64,000 bases of DNA from Actinomadura opuntiae (lineage in GTDB: Bacteria; Actinomycetota; Actinomycetes; Streptosporangiales; Streptosporangiaceae): contig NZ_JASNWF010000008.1 of assembly GCF_030283205.1 (NCBI RefSeq), forward strand, positions 355,963 to 419,962, written 5' to 3'. Position numbers and translations under genes: made by a program. The notes beneath the pieces are model-generated. The model saw nothing but the letters and a program-made list of their open reading frames with translations. It had not been told where the DNA came from and did no database searches. Shown here piece after piece: positions 24,986-33,437 of the stretch; within the stretch, counting starts at the first letter, position 1; each line of letters starts with the position of its first letter.

Positions 24986-25419
24986 GGAGAACGCTCACAC
25001 TCCTGGCCCTCGCCGGCCTCGCCGCGGGTACCGCAACCGCTGTTCCCGCCTCGGCTCAGGCCGCCGTCACCGCGCAAGCCCAGGACGGATACTTCTACGC
25101 TTGGACCGGCACCAACGAGACGGGAACACGCTGCCGCTGGTACGGCAACTCAAGCGACTGGGGGACGTGCCGAAACGAGGCCTCATCGCTCTGGGACAAC
25201 GGATACACCGACCCCGGAGACCCGGCTTACGTGCGCGTCTTCTGGGGACAGAACTGGACCGGCGCCTACACCTGCATCCGTCCCGGCTGGTACATCTCCG
25301 ATCTCAGGCCGCGCGCGTTCGATGACTACTCCGACAGCGGCACCGACACCCGCGGTTTCGGCCAAACACTGAACGACAACATCGCCTCGCACTCCTGGAT
25401 CACAGACTGCGAGCAATGA
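24982..25419 (+). CDS. Secreted peptidase inhibitor family I36-like protein
   Basis: This 145-aa protein has a classic signal peptide (MRRTLTLLALAGLAAGTATA then VPASAQAA). The mature domain is rich in Trp, Tyr and Cys (RCRWYGNSSDWGTCRNEASS, VRVFWGQNWTGAYTC, ITDCEQ), resembling crystallin-like I36 inhibitors of actinomycetes such as SMI, which inhibit metallopeptidases. The target is unknown. It overlaps the upstream lipoprotein gene by four bases. A strong hairpin follows it. Confidence 0.8.
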   Translation: MRRTLTLLALAGLAAGTATAVPASAQAAVTAQAQDGYFYAWTGTNETGTRCRWYGNSSDWGTCRNEASSLWDNGYTDPGDPAYVRVFWGQNWTGAYTCIRPGWYISDLRPRAFDDYSDSGTDTRGFGQTLNDNIASHSWITDCEQ

Positions 25420-25426
25420 TCGAAGC

Positions 25427-25464
25427 CGGCGGCCCGCGCCACTCGCACTCGTCGCGGGCCGCCG
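25427..25464. terminator. Hairpin terminator between convergent genes
   Basis: Arms CGGCGGCCCGCG (25427-25438) and CGCGGGCCGCCG (25453-25464) pair perfectly over 12 bp with a 14-base loop. It lies between the stops of the I36-like gene and the MarR gene, so it can act in both directions. There is no U-tract. Confidence 0.7.
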
Positions 25465-25509
25465 CTCCCCCGGGTCGCTGCGGGGCCTGACCGGGGCGAA
25501 AGGCAGGGG

Positions 25510-26007
25510 TTATCGCTGGCGGCGGGGGGTCGCCGAACGGGGCGGTGCCGAGCGCATGTGGTCGCGCACCGGCGTCAGCAGGTCGGCCAAGGCCTTGGTG
25601 TCCTTGCGCGATAGCGGTTGGAAGAGCTGCTGCCTGACGACCTCGGTGTGGCCGGGGAGCACCTTGGCCAGCAGCGCCCGTCCGGCATCGGTGATCGTGA
25701 CCGTGACTCCCCGGTCGTCGTCCGTGGAGCGCGTACGGCTGACCAGGCCCGCCTTTTCGAGCAGGCCGGCCTGATACGTCAGTCCGCTGCGGCTGTACAC
25801 GACGCCGTCGGCCAGGTCGGTCATGCGTTCGCTGCCGCTCGGCGAATCGAGGCCGAGAAGCGCCAGGAGCTGGAACTGCACGTAGCTGAGGTCGCCGGCC
25901 TCGCGCAGCTGCTGCTCGACCGCGTGCCGGAGCAGGCCCGCCACCTCCATGAGGGCGAAGTACGCGCCGAGCTGCGCGGCGTCCAGGGACGGCGGCGTGT
26001 CAGGCAT
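25510..26007 (-). CDS. MarR-family regulator
   Basis: This 165-aa protein is a MarR winged helix: YFALMEVAGLLRHAVEQQLR (dimer helix), FQLLALLGLDSPSGSERMTD, LADGVVYSRSGLTYQAGLLE (recognition helix) and TRSTDDDRGVTVTITDAGRA (wing). It is divergent from an NADPH-type quinone oxidoreductase gene, and two perfect inverted repeats lie in the 120-bp gap between them. It probably represses both genes and responds to an electrophile or quinone-like compound; this part is inference. Confidence 0.9.
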   Translation of the reverse strand: MPDTPPSLDAAQLGAYFALMEVAGLLRHAVEQQLREAGDLSYVQFQLLALLGLDSPSGSERMTDLADGVVYSRSGLTYQAGLLEKAGLVSRTRSTDDDRGVTVTITDAGRALLAKVLPGHTEVVRQQLFQPLSRKDTKALADLLTPVRDHMRSAPPRSATPRRQR

Positions 26008-26025
26008 GGCCTCACCCTATCAGCT

Positions 26026-26099
26026 GCTTCATCTTCGAAGCACTTGCTTCGAAGATGAAGCCCTGCTACGGTTCGGACAGTGCTTCGGATTCGAAGCAC
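26026..26099. promoter_or_regulatory. Two MarR operator candidates in a divergent promoter
   Basis: Site 1 has 17-bp perfect arms, GCTTCATCTTCGAAGCA (26026-26042) and TGCTTCGAAGATGAAGC (26045-26061), with a 2-base spacer. Site 2 has GTGCTTCG and CGAAGCAC around GATT (26080-26099). Both share the core GCTTCG...CGAAGC. They fill the gap between the MarR gene (ATG 26007) and the oxidoreductase gene (ATG 26128). Confidence 0.8.
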
Positions 26100-26127
26100 T
26101 TTGCCGACCGGATGTGAGGCATCCCAA

Positions 26128-27072
26128 ATGAAGGCAGTTCGCTTCCACGAGTACGGCGACCCCGACGTCCTGCGGTACGAGGACGTCGACCAGCCGGTGC
26201 CGGGCGCCGGGCAGGTGCGGGTGCGGGTCGCCGCGACGACGTTCAACGGCATCGACGGCAACATCCGCGCGGGGCTCATGCAGGGCCCGATGCCCCTGAC
26301 CTTGCCGCACATCCCCGGCCTGGACGTCTCCGGAACGATCGACGCGCTGGGTGAGGACGTCGGCGGCCTTGAGGTCGGTGACCGGGTCGTCGGCTTCCTG
26401 CCGTTCGTCGACGACGGCGCCTCGGCGGAGTACGTGCTCGCCCCGGCCGAGAGCCTGGCACCGGCCCCGACGAACGTCCCGCTCGCCGACGCGGCCGCGC
26501 TGCCCCTGGTCGGTCTCACCGCATGGCAGGCACTCTTCGACCACGCCGAGCTGAAGGCCGGGCAGCGGATCCTGATCAACGGCGCCGGCGGAGCCGTGGG
26601 CGGTTACGCGGTTCAGCTGGCCAAGGCTGCCGGCGCCCACGTGATCGCCACCGGCAGCCCCCGCAGCATCGGGCACGTCAAGGCGTGGGGTGCCGACGAG
26701 GTCATCGACCACACCACCACCAAGGTGACCACCGAGGTGACCGAGCCGGTCGACGTCCTGCTCAATCTCGCGCCGATCGACCCCGCCGAGTTCGCGGCGC
26801 TGGCCGGCCTGGTCCGCGACGGCGGCGTGGTGGTCAGCACCACCGTGTGGATGCCCGCCCCGGCCGACGAGGACCGCGGCGTGCGAGCCATCGACCTCTA
26901 CGTCCGCAGCGACGCCGGGCAACTGTCGGAACTCGTGTCGCGTGTGGACCGTAGCGAGCTGACCGTCGACGTCACCGAGCGCGTCCCGCTGGCAGACCTG
27001 GCCTCGATCCACGCCCGCGCGACCGCCGGGACCCTGTCGGGCAAGGTCATCGTCCTGCCGGACACCGCCTGA
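26128..27072 (+). CDS. Zinc-type alcohol dehydrogenase/quinone oxidoreductase family NADP-dependent oxidoreductase
   Basis: This 314-aa protein has the GroES-like N-terminal domain (MKAVRFHEYGDPDVLRYEDV) and a Rossmann domain with the dinucleotide motif INGAGGAVGGYAVQLAKAAG near residues 150-170. No structural zinc cysteines are visible, so it fits the zeta-crystallin-like quinone oxidoreductases that reduce alkenals or quinones with NADPH. The start is ATG 26128, after the operator pair. An earlier in-frame start at 26080 would lie inside the operator. Confidence 0.92.
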   Translation: MKAVRFHEYGDPDVLRYEDVDQPVPGAGQVRVRVAATTFNGIDGNIRAGLMQGPMPLTLPHIPGLDVSGTIDALGEDVGGLEVGDRVVGFLPFVDDGASAEYVLAPAESLAPAPTNVPLADAAALPLVGLTAWQALFDHAELKAGQRILINGAGGAVGGYAVQLAKAAGAHVIATGSPRSIGHVKAWGADEVIDHTTTKVTTEVTEPVDVLLNLAPIDPAEFAALAGLVRDGGVVVSTTVWMPAPADEDRGVRAIDLYVRSDAGQLSELVSRVDRSELTVDVTERVPLADLASIHARATAGTLSGKVIVLPDTA

Positions 27073-27154
27073 CCCACCCCTCCGGAAAGCCGCATCCCCG
27101 AGCCTGGTCGGGACGTGCGGTGCTCGCTGGTCGGGGCCGGGGTCGCCTGGATTT

Positions 27155-27195
27155 GTTAAACGATCGGCTAGCAGATTGTTAGTCGATCGTTTAAC
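27155..27195. promoter_or_regulatory. Long inverted repeat upstream of the PucR-type gene
   Basis: Arms GTTAAACGATCG (27155-27166) and CGATCGTTTAAC (27184-27195) are perfect over 12 bp and separated by 17 bases. The right arm ends 29 bases before the ATG at 27225. The wide spacing suggests two half-sites one to three helical turns apart, most simply for autoregulation of the PucR-type protein. Confidence 0.65.
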
Positions 27196-27224
27196 CTCTA
27201 GGGCCGGACGGTGAGAGGACTCCC

Positions 27225-28496
27225 ATGCTCGAACCCCGCCATGAGGCGCTCGATCCCAGTCCCGCGGCCATCGACATCGCCGCCCTCCTGTACCCCGAAC
27301 TGGCCGCCCTCGCGGTAGAGATCGTCGACCAGATCCGCGAACAGATCCCCGAGTACGCCGTCCCCCTGGGCGGAGCGTCCAGCGCTCCCATCCGGAACGG
27401 CATCGAGGAGGGGCTCCACCAGCTTCTCGCGCATTTCATCATCGGCACCCCGATCGAGAACCGGAACGCCGAGTTCTACCGCCGCCTGGGCCGGGGCGAG
27501 TTCCGCGAAGGCCGCAGCCTGGACGCGCTGCAGGCCGCCTACCGGATCAGCGCCCGGGTCACCTGGCGGCACTTCGCCCAGGCCGGGCACAAGGCCGGCG
27601 TCTCCCCCCGCCTGATGTACCTGCTGGCCGACAACGTCTTCGCCTTCACCGAGGAGATGGCGGCGTTGTCGGTCAGCGCGTTCACCGAACTTCGCGACCT
27701 GACGACCAGCGCCTTCGAGCAGAGCCGGCAACGGCTGCTGCGACTCCTGCTGACCGAGCCCGCGCAGGCCGTCCGGACGCGCCTGGCCGACCTGTCCCTC
27801 ACGGCGCGGTGGCCGCTCCCCGACAGCGTGGCATGCGTGGCGATCAGCGAGGACTACGACGCCAGCCGAATGATCTCTCCAGCGTTGGACGCCGACATCC
27901 TCGCCGACCTGCAGCACCCCGATCCGTGCCTGCTCATCCCCCATGCCCCGTCGCCGGCCCGGTTCCACAACCTGCGCCGCGCCTTCAGGGGTGTGGAGTT
28001 CGCCCTCGGCCCCACCGTCCCGTTGGAGGACGCGGCGCATTCGCTCGCGCTGGCCCGTCAGACGCTGGCCCTGAAGTCCCAGGGCGTCCTGTCCGACGAG
28101 GAGCACATTCGCAGCGAAGACCACCTCGCCACGATGCATCTGCTCAGAGACGATGCCATCATGCGTGTCCTGTACCGGCGCGCACTCGCCCCCTTCGGCG
28201 AGCTCAAGAAGGAACAGCGCGACCGCCTCTGCGAAACGCTCCTCGCCTGGATCAGCACCGGTGGCTCGGTCATGGAAGTCGCCGCCCTCCTCCGGATTCA
28301 CCCGCAGACGGTCCGCTACCGCATGCGCCGCATCGAGGAGATCTTCCCCGACCGTCTCAACGATCCCGACTGGCGATTCGAGATGCAGCTCGCCCTGCGC
28401 GCCCGCCAACTCACGCTTCACTGCCGAAGACGAAAACAAAGCCAGACATCCGGCCGGCGAAGACCGAACACCGCCAGCCCCCGACCCGCGAGATGA
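27225..28496 (+). CDS. PucR-family helix-turn-helix regulator
   Basis: This 423-aa protein has a helical N-terminal half (RsbT-co-antagonist-like or GGDEF-like; LYPELAALAVEIVDQIREQI onward) and a C-terminal PucR HTH: ISTGGSVMEVAALLRIHPQT then VRYRMRRIEEIFP. PucR-type proteins usually activate catabolic genes on sensing a metabolite. The next gene downstream on the same strand encodes an SGNH hydrolase 167 bp away, a possible target. The C-terminus ends in a basic, low-complexity tail. Confidence 0.87.
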   Translation: MLEPRHEALDPSPAAIDIAALLYPELAALAVEIVDQIREQIPEYAVPLGGASSAPIRNGIEEGLHQLLAHFIIGTPIENRNAEFYRRLGRGEFREGRSLDALQAAYRISARVTWRHFAQAGHKAGVSPRLMYLLADNVFAFTEEMAALSVSAFTELRDLTTSAFEQSRQRLLRLLLTEPAQAVRTRLADLSLTARWPLPDSVACVAISEDYDASRMISPALDADILADLQHPDPCLLIPHAPSPARFHNLRRAFRGVEFALGPTVPLEDAAHSLALARQTLALKSQGVLSDEEHIRSEDHLATMHLLRDDAIMRVLYRRALAPFGELKKEQRDRLCETLLAWISTGGSVMEVAALLRIHPQTVRYRMRRIEEIFPDRLNDPDWRFEMQLALRARQLTLHCRRRKQSQTSGRRRPNTASPRPAR

Positions 28497-28663
28497 CGCC
28501 CTTACCGCACCACGTTGCTAGGTGCGTCGAATTTGATTATCGCGGTCCGTAGTAGCGGCCGCTCAGTTCGGTCCTATCTCCTTGGCGCCGATCCACGCAT
28601 TCGTGCCGGGGTGCTTCGCACCGATCCCACCGCAGATGCTCAGTGATCGACGAGGAGATAAAG

Positions 28664-29986
28664 ATGCGATTGACCGCGCGAAGACCGCTCAGTGGGACGC
28701 TGGCCGCGGTCTGTGTACTGGCGGCCTCGGGATTAGCTCCGTTATCGGCGGCGGCCGCTCCGCAGCAGAGCAGTGCGGCCGTTTTGTGCCCGGCGCCGGG
28801 ATGGGTGGCCGGTTGGGCGGCCAGCCCCACCGACGCAACGGTGGGCTTCGATGCTTCCTTGGGCGCTGTCCCTACAGCCCTCACCGACCAGACCGTCCGC
28901 ATGGTGATCACCCCGCACCTGGGCGGTTCGTCGGTCAGAGTGCGGCTCAGCAACCGGTTCGGTACCCGCCCGGCGACGTTCGGGCGGGTCACGATCGCAC
29001 CGCAGACCCAGGGCGCCGCGACCGGCACGCAGGTACCGCTGACCTTCCGCGGAGGCGCCTCGGTCACCGTGCCCGCCGGTCAGGACGTCGTCAGCGACCC
29101 GGCCGCGCTCGGCTTCACGGCGTTCACCCCGCTGGCGGTCAGCGTGTTCCTGCCCCGGTCCACCCAGACGGTCACCAAGCACTGGAACGCCAACGCCACC
29201 TCCTACTTCTCAGGCCGCGGCAGCGGAGACCTGACCGCCCGCACCACTGCGGACGGCTTCACCGACAAGACGCTCAGCTGGCTGCTGGTCACCGGCCTGG
29301 ACGTGCAGTCGGACGCTCGCGCGGTAGTAGCGTTCGGCGACTCCATCACCGACGGCTTCGTCGGCGGCAGCCAGCTCAGCATCCCCGCCGACGCCTCCGT
29401 GGCCGACAAGAACGGCCGCTACCCCGATCTGCTCCAGCGCCGCCTGGACGCCGCCGGACTGCCGATCTCCGTCGTCAACGCCGGCATCGGCAGCAACCAA
29501 CTGCTGGGCAGTCTCGGCCTCATGGACGGTCCCAGCGGCCTGACCCGCTTCCAGAAAGACGCCCTCGAGATACCTGGCGCCACCGGCGTCCTGGTCCTGG
29601 AGGGCATCAACGACCTCGGCCTGCACCCAGGCGTCACTCCCGCCCAGATCCAGGACGGCTACACCAGGCTCATCGCCGAAGCCCACACCGCCGGCAACAA
29701 GATCTGGCTCGCCACCCTCACCCCCGCCGCCAACTCCATCATCGACGGCACCGCCACCGCCCCCGACAGCGAGCGGTATCGGCAGCAGATCAATACCTGG
29801 ATCCGCACCCAGACCCTCGCCGACGGCGTCGTCGACTTCGACGCCGCTGTCCGCGACCCCGCGATCCCCTCCCAACTCCTGCCCGCCTACGCCAGCCCCG
29901 ACAACCTTCACCCCAGCCTCACCGGCTACAAAAAGATGGCCGACACCGTCCCCCTGGACCTCTTGAACACCGCCCCCTGCCCCTGA
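28664..29986 (+). CDS. Secreted SGNH/GDSL-family hydrolase
   Basis: This 440-aa protein starts with a signal peptide (MRLTARRPLSGTLAAVCVLA, then ASGLAPLSAAAAP). An N-terminal beta-rich domain follows, then the SGNH core: block I AFGDSITDGF (nucleophile Ser), block II/III VVNAGIGSNQ, LVLEGINDLG and block V DNLHPSLTG (His/Asp dyad). Such enzymes are extracellular esterases or lipases, often acting on acetylated or acylated carbohydrates. The start is ATG 28664 with GAGGAG nearby; an ATG at 28643 would add seven residues without a better site. Confidence 0.92.
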   Translation: MRLTARRPLSGTLAAVCVLAASGLAPLSAAAAPQQSSAAVLCPAPGWVAGWAASPTDATVGFDASLGAVPTALTDQTVRMVITPHLGGSSVRVRLSNRFGTRPATFGRVTIAPQTQGAATGTQVPLTFRGGASVTVPAGQDVVSDPAALGFTAFTPLAVSVFLPRSTQTVTKHWNANATSYFSGRGSGDLTARTTADGFTDKTLSWLLVTGLDVQSDARAVVAFGDSITDGFVGGSQLSIPADASVADKNGRYPDLLQRRLDAAGLPISVVNAGIGSNQLLGSLGLMDGPSGLTRFQKDALEIPGATGVLVLEGINDLGLHPGVTPAQIQDGYTRLIAEAHTAGNKIWLATLTPAANSIIDGTATAPDSERYRQQINTWIRTQTLADGVVDFDAAVRDPAIPSQLLPAYASPDNLHPSLTGYKKMADTVPLDLLNTAPCP

Positions 29987-30058
29987 CCCGACTCTGGGTG
30001 CACAAAGGACGCAGAACAAGTTGCACCGCAGGGTGAGAGACGGCTTTCGTGCTCGGCG

Positions 30059-31189
30059 TCAGGATGGTTGGACTTCGTCGAAGACGGCGACGGCTTGGGC
30101 GGGGTCTGGGCTCACGAGGCGTTCCAGACCGGCCGCCGTGATCTTCGCCCACTTGCCGGCCCGCGTCCACATCTGCTCCTCGAAAACGCGGACGGTCTCG
30201 TCCAGATCTCCAGGGCCGGCGGCAATGGACTCGGCGAGTTCGGCGCCTTCGAGCATCGCGAGGTTCGCACCCACTCCCAATGGAGGCATCAGGTGGGCGG
30301 CGTCGCCCAATAGCGTCACCCCGGGGACGTGGATCCAGGTGTGCGACACGGGCAGGACATAGAGAGGGCGATGGATAAAAGCGGTGCCGCGGCGGAGGAG
30401 CTCGAGGACGGGATCGGCCCAGCCCTCGAACAGTGCCAGCAGGCTTGATCGCACGGCCTCGACGTCGTCCAGGTCCGCGCGCCGGTTCAGGTTCGTGTTC
30501 CAGTCCAGCGGCGCGCGGAACCGGGCGTACACCTTGACGTGGCCGCCGCTGTTGCGCTGGGCGACGAGTGCGCGGTTCACGCCGTACACGGCCATGGAAC
30601 CGTCGCCGATCAGCCGGGCGAGGTCGGGGTGACGGGTGTCGACGTCGTCCAGGGAGGTCTCGACCGAGGTGACGCCGGTGTAGTGCGGTGTCGCGGGCGA
30701 GAGTGCCGGGCGGACTCGGGACCAGGCGCCGTCCGCGCCGACCACGAGGTCGAACGTCTCCTGTCGCCCGTCCGCGAAATGGACCAGCACGCCGTCCCCG
30801 GTCCCCGGCACCACCTGCGTCACACGTCGCCCCCACTGAACGTCCAGGGGGCCGAGCAACAGGTCACGGAGTTGCCCGCGGTCGATCTCGGGATTGGCCC
30901 GCTCATCCGGATCGGGTCGCCAGTCGCGCAGCACGGTCCCGTCCGCGGTCAGAATGCGCATGGCCTGCCCCTCGGGACGCGACAGCGCCTGGAACTCCGC
31001 CAGCAACCCCGCCTTGTCCATTGCGAGCTGCCCCAGCTTCTCGTGCAGGTCCAGCGTGCCGCCCGGGGGACGGGCGTCGCGGGCGGGGTCGCGTTCGAGG
31101 ACGGTGACGGGGTGATCGTGGCGGTGCAGGACGCGGGCAAAGGTAAGGCCCGCGGGGCCGGCCCCGACCACGGCGATACGATGTCTCAT
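30059..31189 (-). CDS. FAD-dependent monooxygenase
   Basis: This 376-aa class A flavin monooxygenase shows the Rossmann motif IAVVGAGPAGLTFARVLHRH (residues 4-23), the middle DG motif LVVGADGAWSRVRPAL and the C-terminal GDAAHLMPPLGVGANLAMLE. TetX and p-hydroxybenzoate-hydroxylase-like proteins share this layout; the substrate cannot be read from sequence, though TetX-like antibiotic modification is possible. It starts three bases from the first of three operator repeats and is divergent from a TetR gene, its likely repressor. Confidence 0.93.
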   Translation of the reverse strand: MRHRIAVVGAGPAGLTFARVLHRHDHPVTVLERDPARDARPPGGTLDLHEKLGQLAMDKAGLLAEFQALSRPEGQAMRILTADGTVLRDWRPDPDERANPEIDRGQLRDLLLGPLDVQWGRRVTQVVPGTGDGVLVHFADGRQETFDLVVGADGAWSRVRPALSPATPHYTGVTSVETSLDDVDTRHPDLARLIGDGSMAVYGVNRALVAQRNSGGHVKVYARFRAPLDWNTNLNRRADLDDVEAVRSSLLALFEGWADPVLELLRRGTAFIHRPLYVLPVSHTWIHVPGVTLLGDAAHLMPPLGVGANLAMLEGAELAESIAAGPGDLDETVRVFEEQMWTRAGKWAKITAAGLERLVSPDPAQAVAVFDEVQPS

Positions 31190-31192
31190 GAC

Positions 31193-31241
31193 AATACACT
31201 GTATTTTGCCAATACGCTGTATCGCAACAGTACGATGTAGT
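31193..31241. promoter_or_regulatory. Three phased TetR operator repeats
   Basis: Three 13-bp palindromic elements start at 31193 (AATACACTGTATT), 31211 (AATACGCTGTATC) and 31229 (AGTACGATGTAGT), exactly 18 bp apart. They fill the whole 53-bp gap between the divergent monooxygenase and TetR genes. The first is a perfect palindrome and the others are progressively weaker. Confidence 0.85.
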
Positions 31242-31242
31242 C

Positions 31243-31935
31243 ATGACTGTGTGGGACCGGCCGGAGCCGCCGACTCGCCCCGTGCCGCTCGACCGGCAGC
31301 GGATCGTCGCGGCCGCCATCGCGCTGGCCGACGAGGGCGGGCTGGCCGCAGTGTCGTTGCGCAAGGTCGCCGCCCGGCTGGACGTCGGCCCGATGCGGCT
31401 GTACGGATACATCTCCACCAAGGAGGAGCTGTTCGACCTCATGGTGGACGAGGTCTACGCCGAGATCCTGCCCGAGGAGCAGCCCGGTGACTGGCGGGAG
31501 GTGCTGCGCGTCCGCGCCCACCGCACCAGGCAGGCCGCCCTCCGTCACGAATGGCTGGCCGACCTGCTCGGCGGCCGTCCGTCACTAGGCCCCAACGCCC
31601 TCGCCGTGGCCGAAGCCACGCTGTCGGCCCTCGACGGCCTCGCCGACCTCGACACCGTCACGCGCGCCGTGGAGACCGTCAGCGCCTACCTCACCGGCGC
31701 GATCAGGCGCGAGATCGCGAACCTGCGGGCCGAGCGCGCCACGGGCCTGTCCGAGCGCGACTGGCAGCACGCCTCCGGCCCGTACCTGCGGAAAATGCTG
31801 GACACGGGCCGTTTCCCGGCGCTGACCAAGTTCGTGTACGACGGCACGGAGGTGGACGCCGAGGTGTCCTTTGCGACCGGCCTGGACTGGGTCCTCGACG
31901 CCGTCGCCGCCAAACTCGCCCGTCCACAGCCGTGA
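31243..31935 (+). CDS. TetR/AcrR-family regulator (TetR_C-type)
   Basis: This 230-aa protein has the N-terminal HTH (DRQRIVAAAIALADEGGLAA, then VSLRKVAARLDVGPMRLYGY) and a C-terminal ligand domain ending in a helix typical of TetR_C_1-like repressors. It is divergent from the FAD monooxygenase gene and separated only by the three operator repeats, so it should repress both. The ATG lies directly after the third repeat, leaving almost no leader; leaderless translation is possible. Confidence 0.92.
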   Translation: MTVWDRPEPPTRPVPLDRQRIVAAAIALADEGGLAAVSLRKVAARLDVGPMRLYGYISTKEELFDLMVDEVYAEILPEEQPGDWREVLRVRAHRTRQAALRHEWLADLLGGRPSLGPNALAVAEATLSALDGLADLDTVTRAVETVSAYLTGAIRREIANLRAERATGLSERDWQHASGPYLRKMLDTGRFPALTKFVYDGTEVDAEVSFATGLDWVLDAVAAKLARPQP

Positions 31936-32114
31936 CGCTCAGATCGTGCCGAATGTGAGCGAGGCCGGGGTCGGCGTCCGCTTCTTGGGTCGAGCCGCGC
32001 TGCTGACGCTGATGGAGAAGGTCCCGACACAAGGACACGCACAAAGAATCCAAGCGCCGCCCCACCGCAGGTCGAGCAGTTGTCGAAAGGGGGCTGAGGT
32101 CGAGCTATGGGTGT

Positions 32115-33029
32115 TCAGGAATCGGCCGGTGACTGATCCAGCAGGTGGCGGCGCAGGAAGGACAATTCGGCCGCGACGGCCTGTTCGTGTCCGTCGAGGA
32201 AGGGCTGGTAGTGCCCGCCGGGCAACCGGACGAGCTCCGCGCGGGCGGCACGGCCGGCCGCGGCGACGGACGGTGCGACGAGCGCGGACCGGTCCTGGTC
32301 GCAGACCAGGACCAGCAGCGGACAGCTGATCCGGGACGCGTCACGGCCGGGCCGGTAGAAGCCGAGACTCAGCGCGAAGCGGGCGGCGGCCACCTGCTGC
32401 CAGTCCGGGTACCGGTTGTCGGGGTTGAGTGCCTTGTCGGTTTCCAGGGCGTCGGGCGTGGTGAGGAACGCGACGGTCCCCGGCTCGCCATTGAGAGGGA
32501 CCAGCAGGGGTGGCCGGCCGACCAGACCGCCGAGGGCATCAAGGACACCCCGGCCTGTCAGGCGCAACATCGCCAGCGGCGTCTGGTGACGCGCGGCGTT
32601 GCGGACGATGGCCTGACAATCGGCGTTCGGTGTCTGCGCGATCGCCGCAGCGACCCGCGGGTCGCGCGCCGCGACGTGCAGGACGTGGCCTCCCGACAGT
32701 GAGAAACCCCAGAGCGCTACCTTGGTTGGATCGACTCCCGGCAGCGTGGCCGCGAACCCGATCGCGGCCTGCCAGTCGGCGAGCTCGTCCTTGATGCGCA
32801 CCACCTGGCGCGGCCTGCCGCCGCTGTCCCCGAGACGGCGATGGTCGAAGGCCAGGACGGTGAACCCCGCATCGGCGAAACGTTCCGCGAACGGGTCGGT
32901 GCCCGGCTCCTTTGTCACCGCGAACCCGCCCGCCATGACCACACAAGCGCCGTTCGTGCCCGGGTAGTGCCAGGCCCCGCACTCGGTATCGCCACTGACG
33001 AAACGAACCTTCTCCCGATTCACGGACAT
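32115..33029 (-). CDS. Alpha/beta hydrolase (dienelactone-hydrolase/S15-like fold)
   Basis: This 304-aa hydrolase has the nucleophile elbow GFSLSGGHVLH (Ser about residue 118), an oxyanion region GFAVTKEPGTDPFAERFADA and the late DQDRS and GGHYQPFLDG segments carrying the acid and His. It resembles the alpha/beta hydrolases annotated as dienelactone hydrolase or peptidase S15-like. The start is ATG 33029 (MSVNREKVRF) with GGAGAG seven bases upstream; a longer frame to 33107 lacks a site. The substrate is unknown. Confidence 0.88.
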   Translation of the reverse strand: MSVNREKVRFVSGDTECGAWHYPGTNGACVVMAGGFAVTKEPGTDPFAERFADAGFTVLAFDHRRLGDSGGRPRQVVRIKDELADWQAAIGFAATLPGVDPTKVALWGFSLSGGHVLHVAARDPRVAAAIAQTPNADCQAIVRNAARHQTPLAMLRLTGRGVLDALGGLVGRPPLLVPLNGEPGTVAFLTTPDALETDKALNPDNRYPDWQQVAAARFALSLGFYRPGRDASRISCPLLVLVCDQDRSALVAPSVAAAGRAARAELVRLPGGHYQPFLDGHEQAVAAELSFLRRHLLDQSPADS

Positions 33030-33096
33030 CTGCGTGCTCTCCGTTCGGTAAGCGCGGGCGCCATTCGCGTGGGCGAGGGCGTCACATAGGCGGTAA

Positions 33097-33345
33097 TCAT
33101 GAGGCAATCCAGAGTTCGTAAGGGAAGCTCGTGCCGTCGAGAGAGCACCTATATGCCTTCCATCCCTCTCGTTCGTACTGCTGGCCGGCGTCGATGCAGG
33201 CCCTCTTGCTCGGGTAGTTCTGCACGTACGTCCAGGCGTACTGAAGGCTGGTGCCCGTCTTCGGGGCCGCCTGGGCGGGCGCGTTGAGTCCGCCGACCAC
33301 GAAGATCGCGGTAGCGGCGCCGGCGGCTGCGGTGCGTAGACGCAT
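33097..33345 (-). CDS. Small secreted protein, unknown function
   Basis: This 82-aa protein has a clear signal peptide (MRLRTAAAGAATAIFVVGGL then NAPAQAA) and a mature part of about 53 residues with two Cys (RACIDAG, YRCSLDG) that could form one disulfide. Related short secreted proteins with an aromatic, Cys-paired domain are common in actinomycetes, but none has a firm function. GGAA four to six bases before the ATG supports the start. Confidence 0.72.
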   Translation of the reverse strand: MRLRTAAAGAATAIFVVGGLNAPAQAAPKTGTSLQYAWTYVQNYPSKRACIDAGQQYEREGWKAYRCSLDGTSFPYELWIAS

Positions 33346-33437
33346 TCAGGTGGTTCCTTTCGATGTGAGTTCGTATCGACGAGTTGTCTGGCCGAAGACC
33401 GGCGGGCTGCGCGCTCGTCCCGTCGCGTGTTTTCCGG

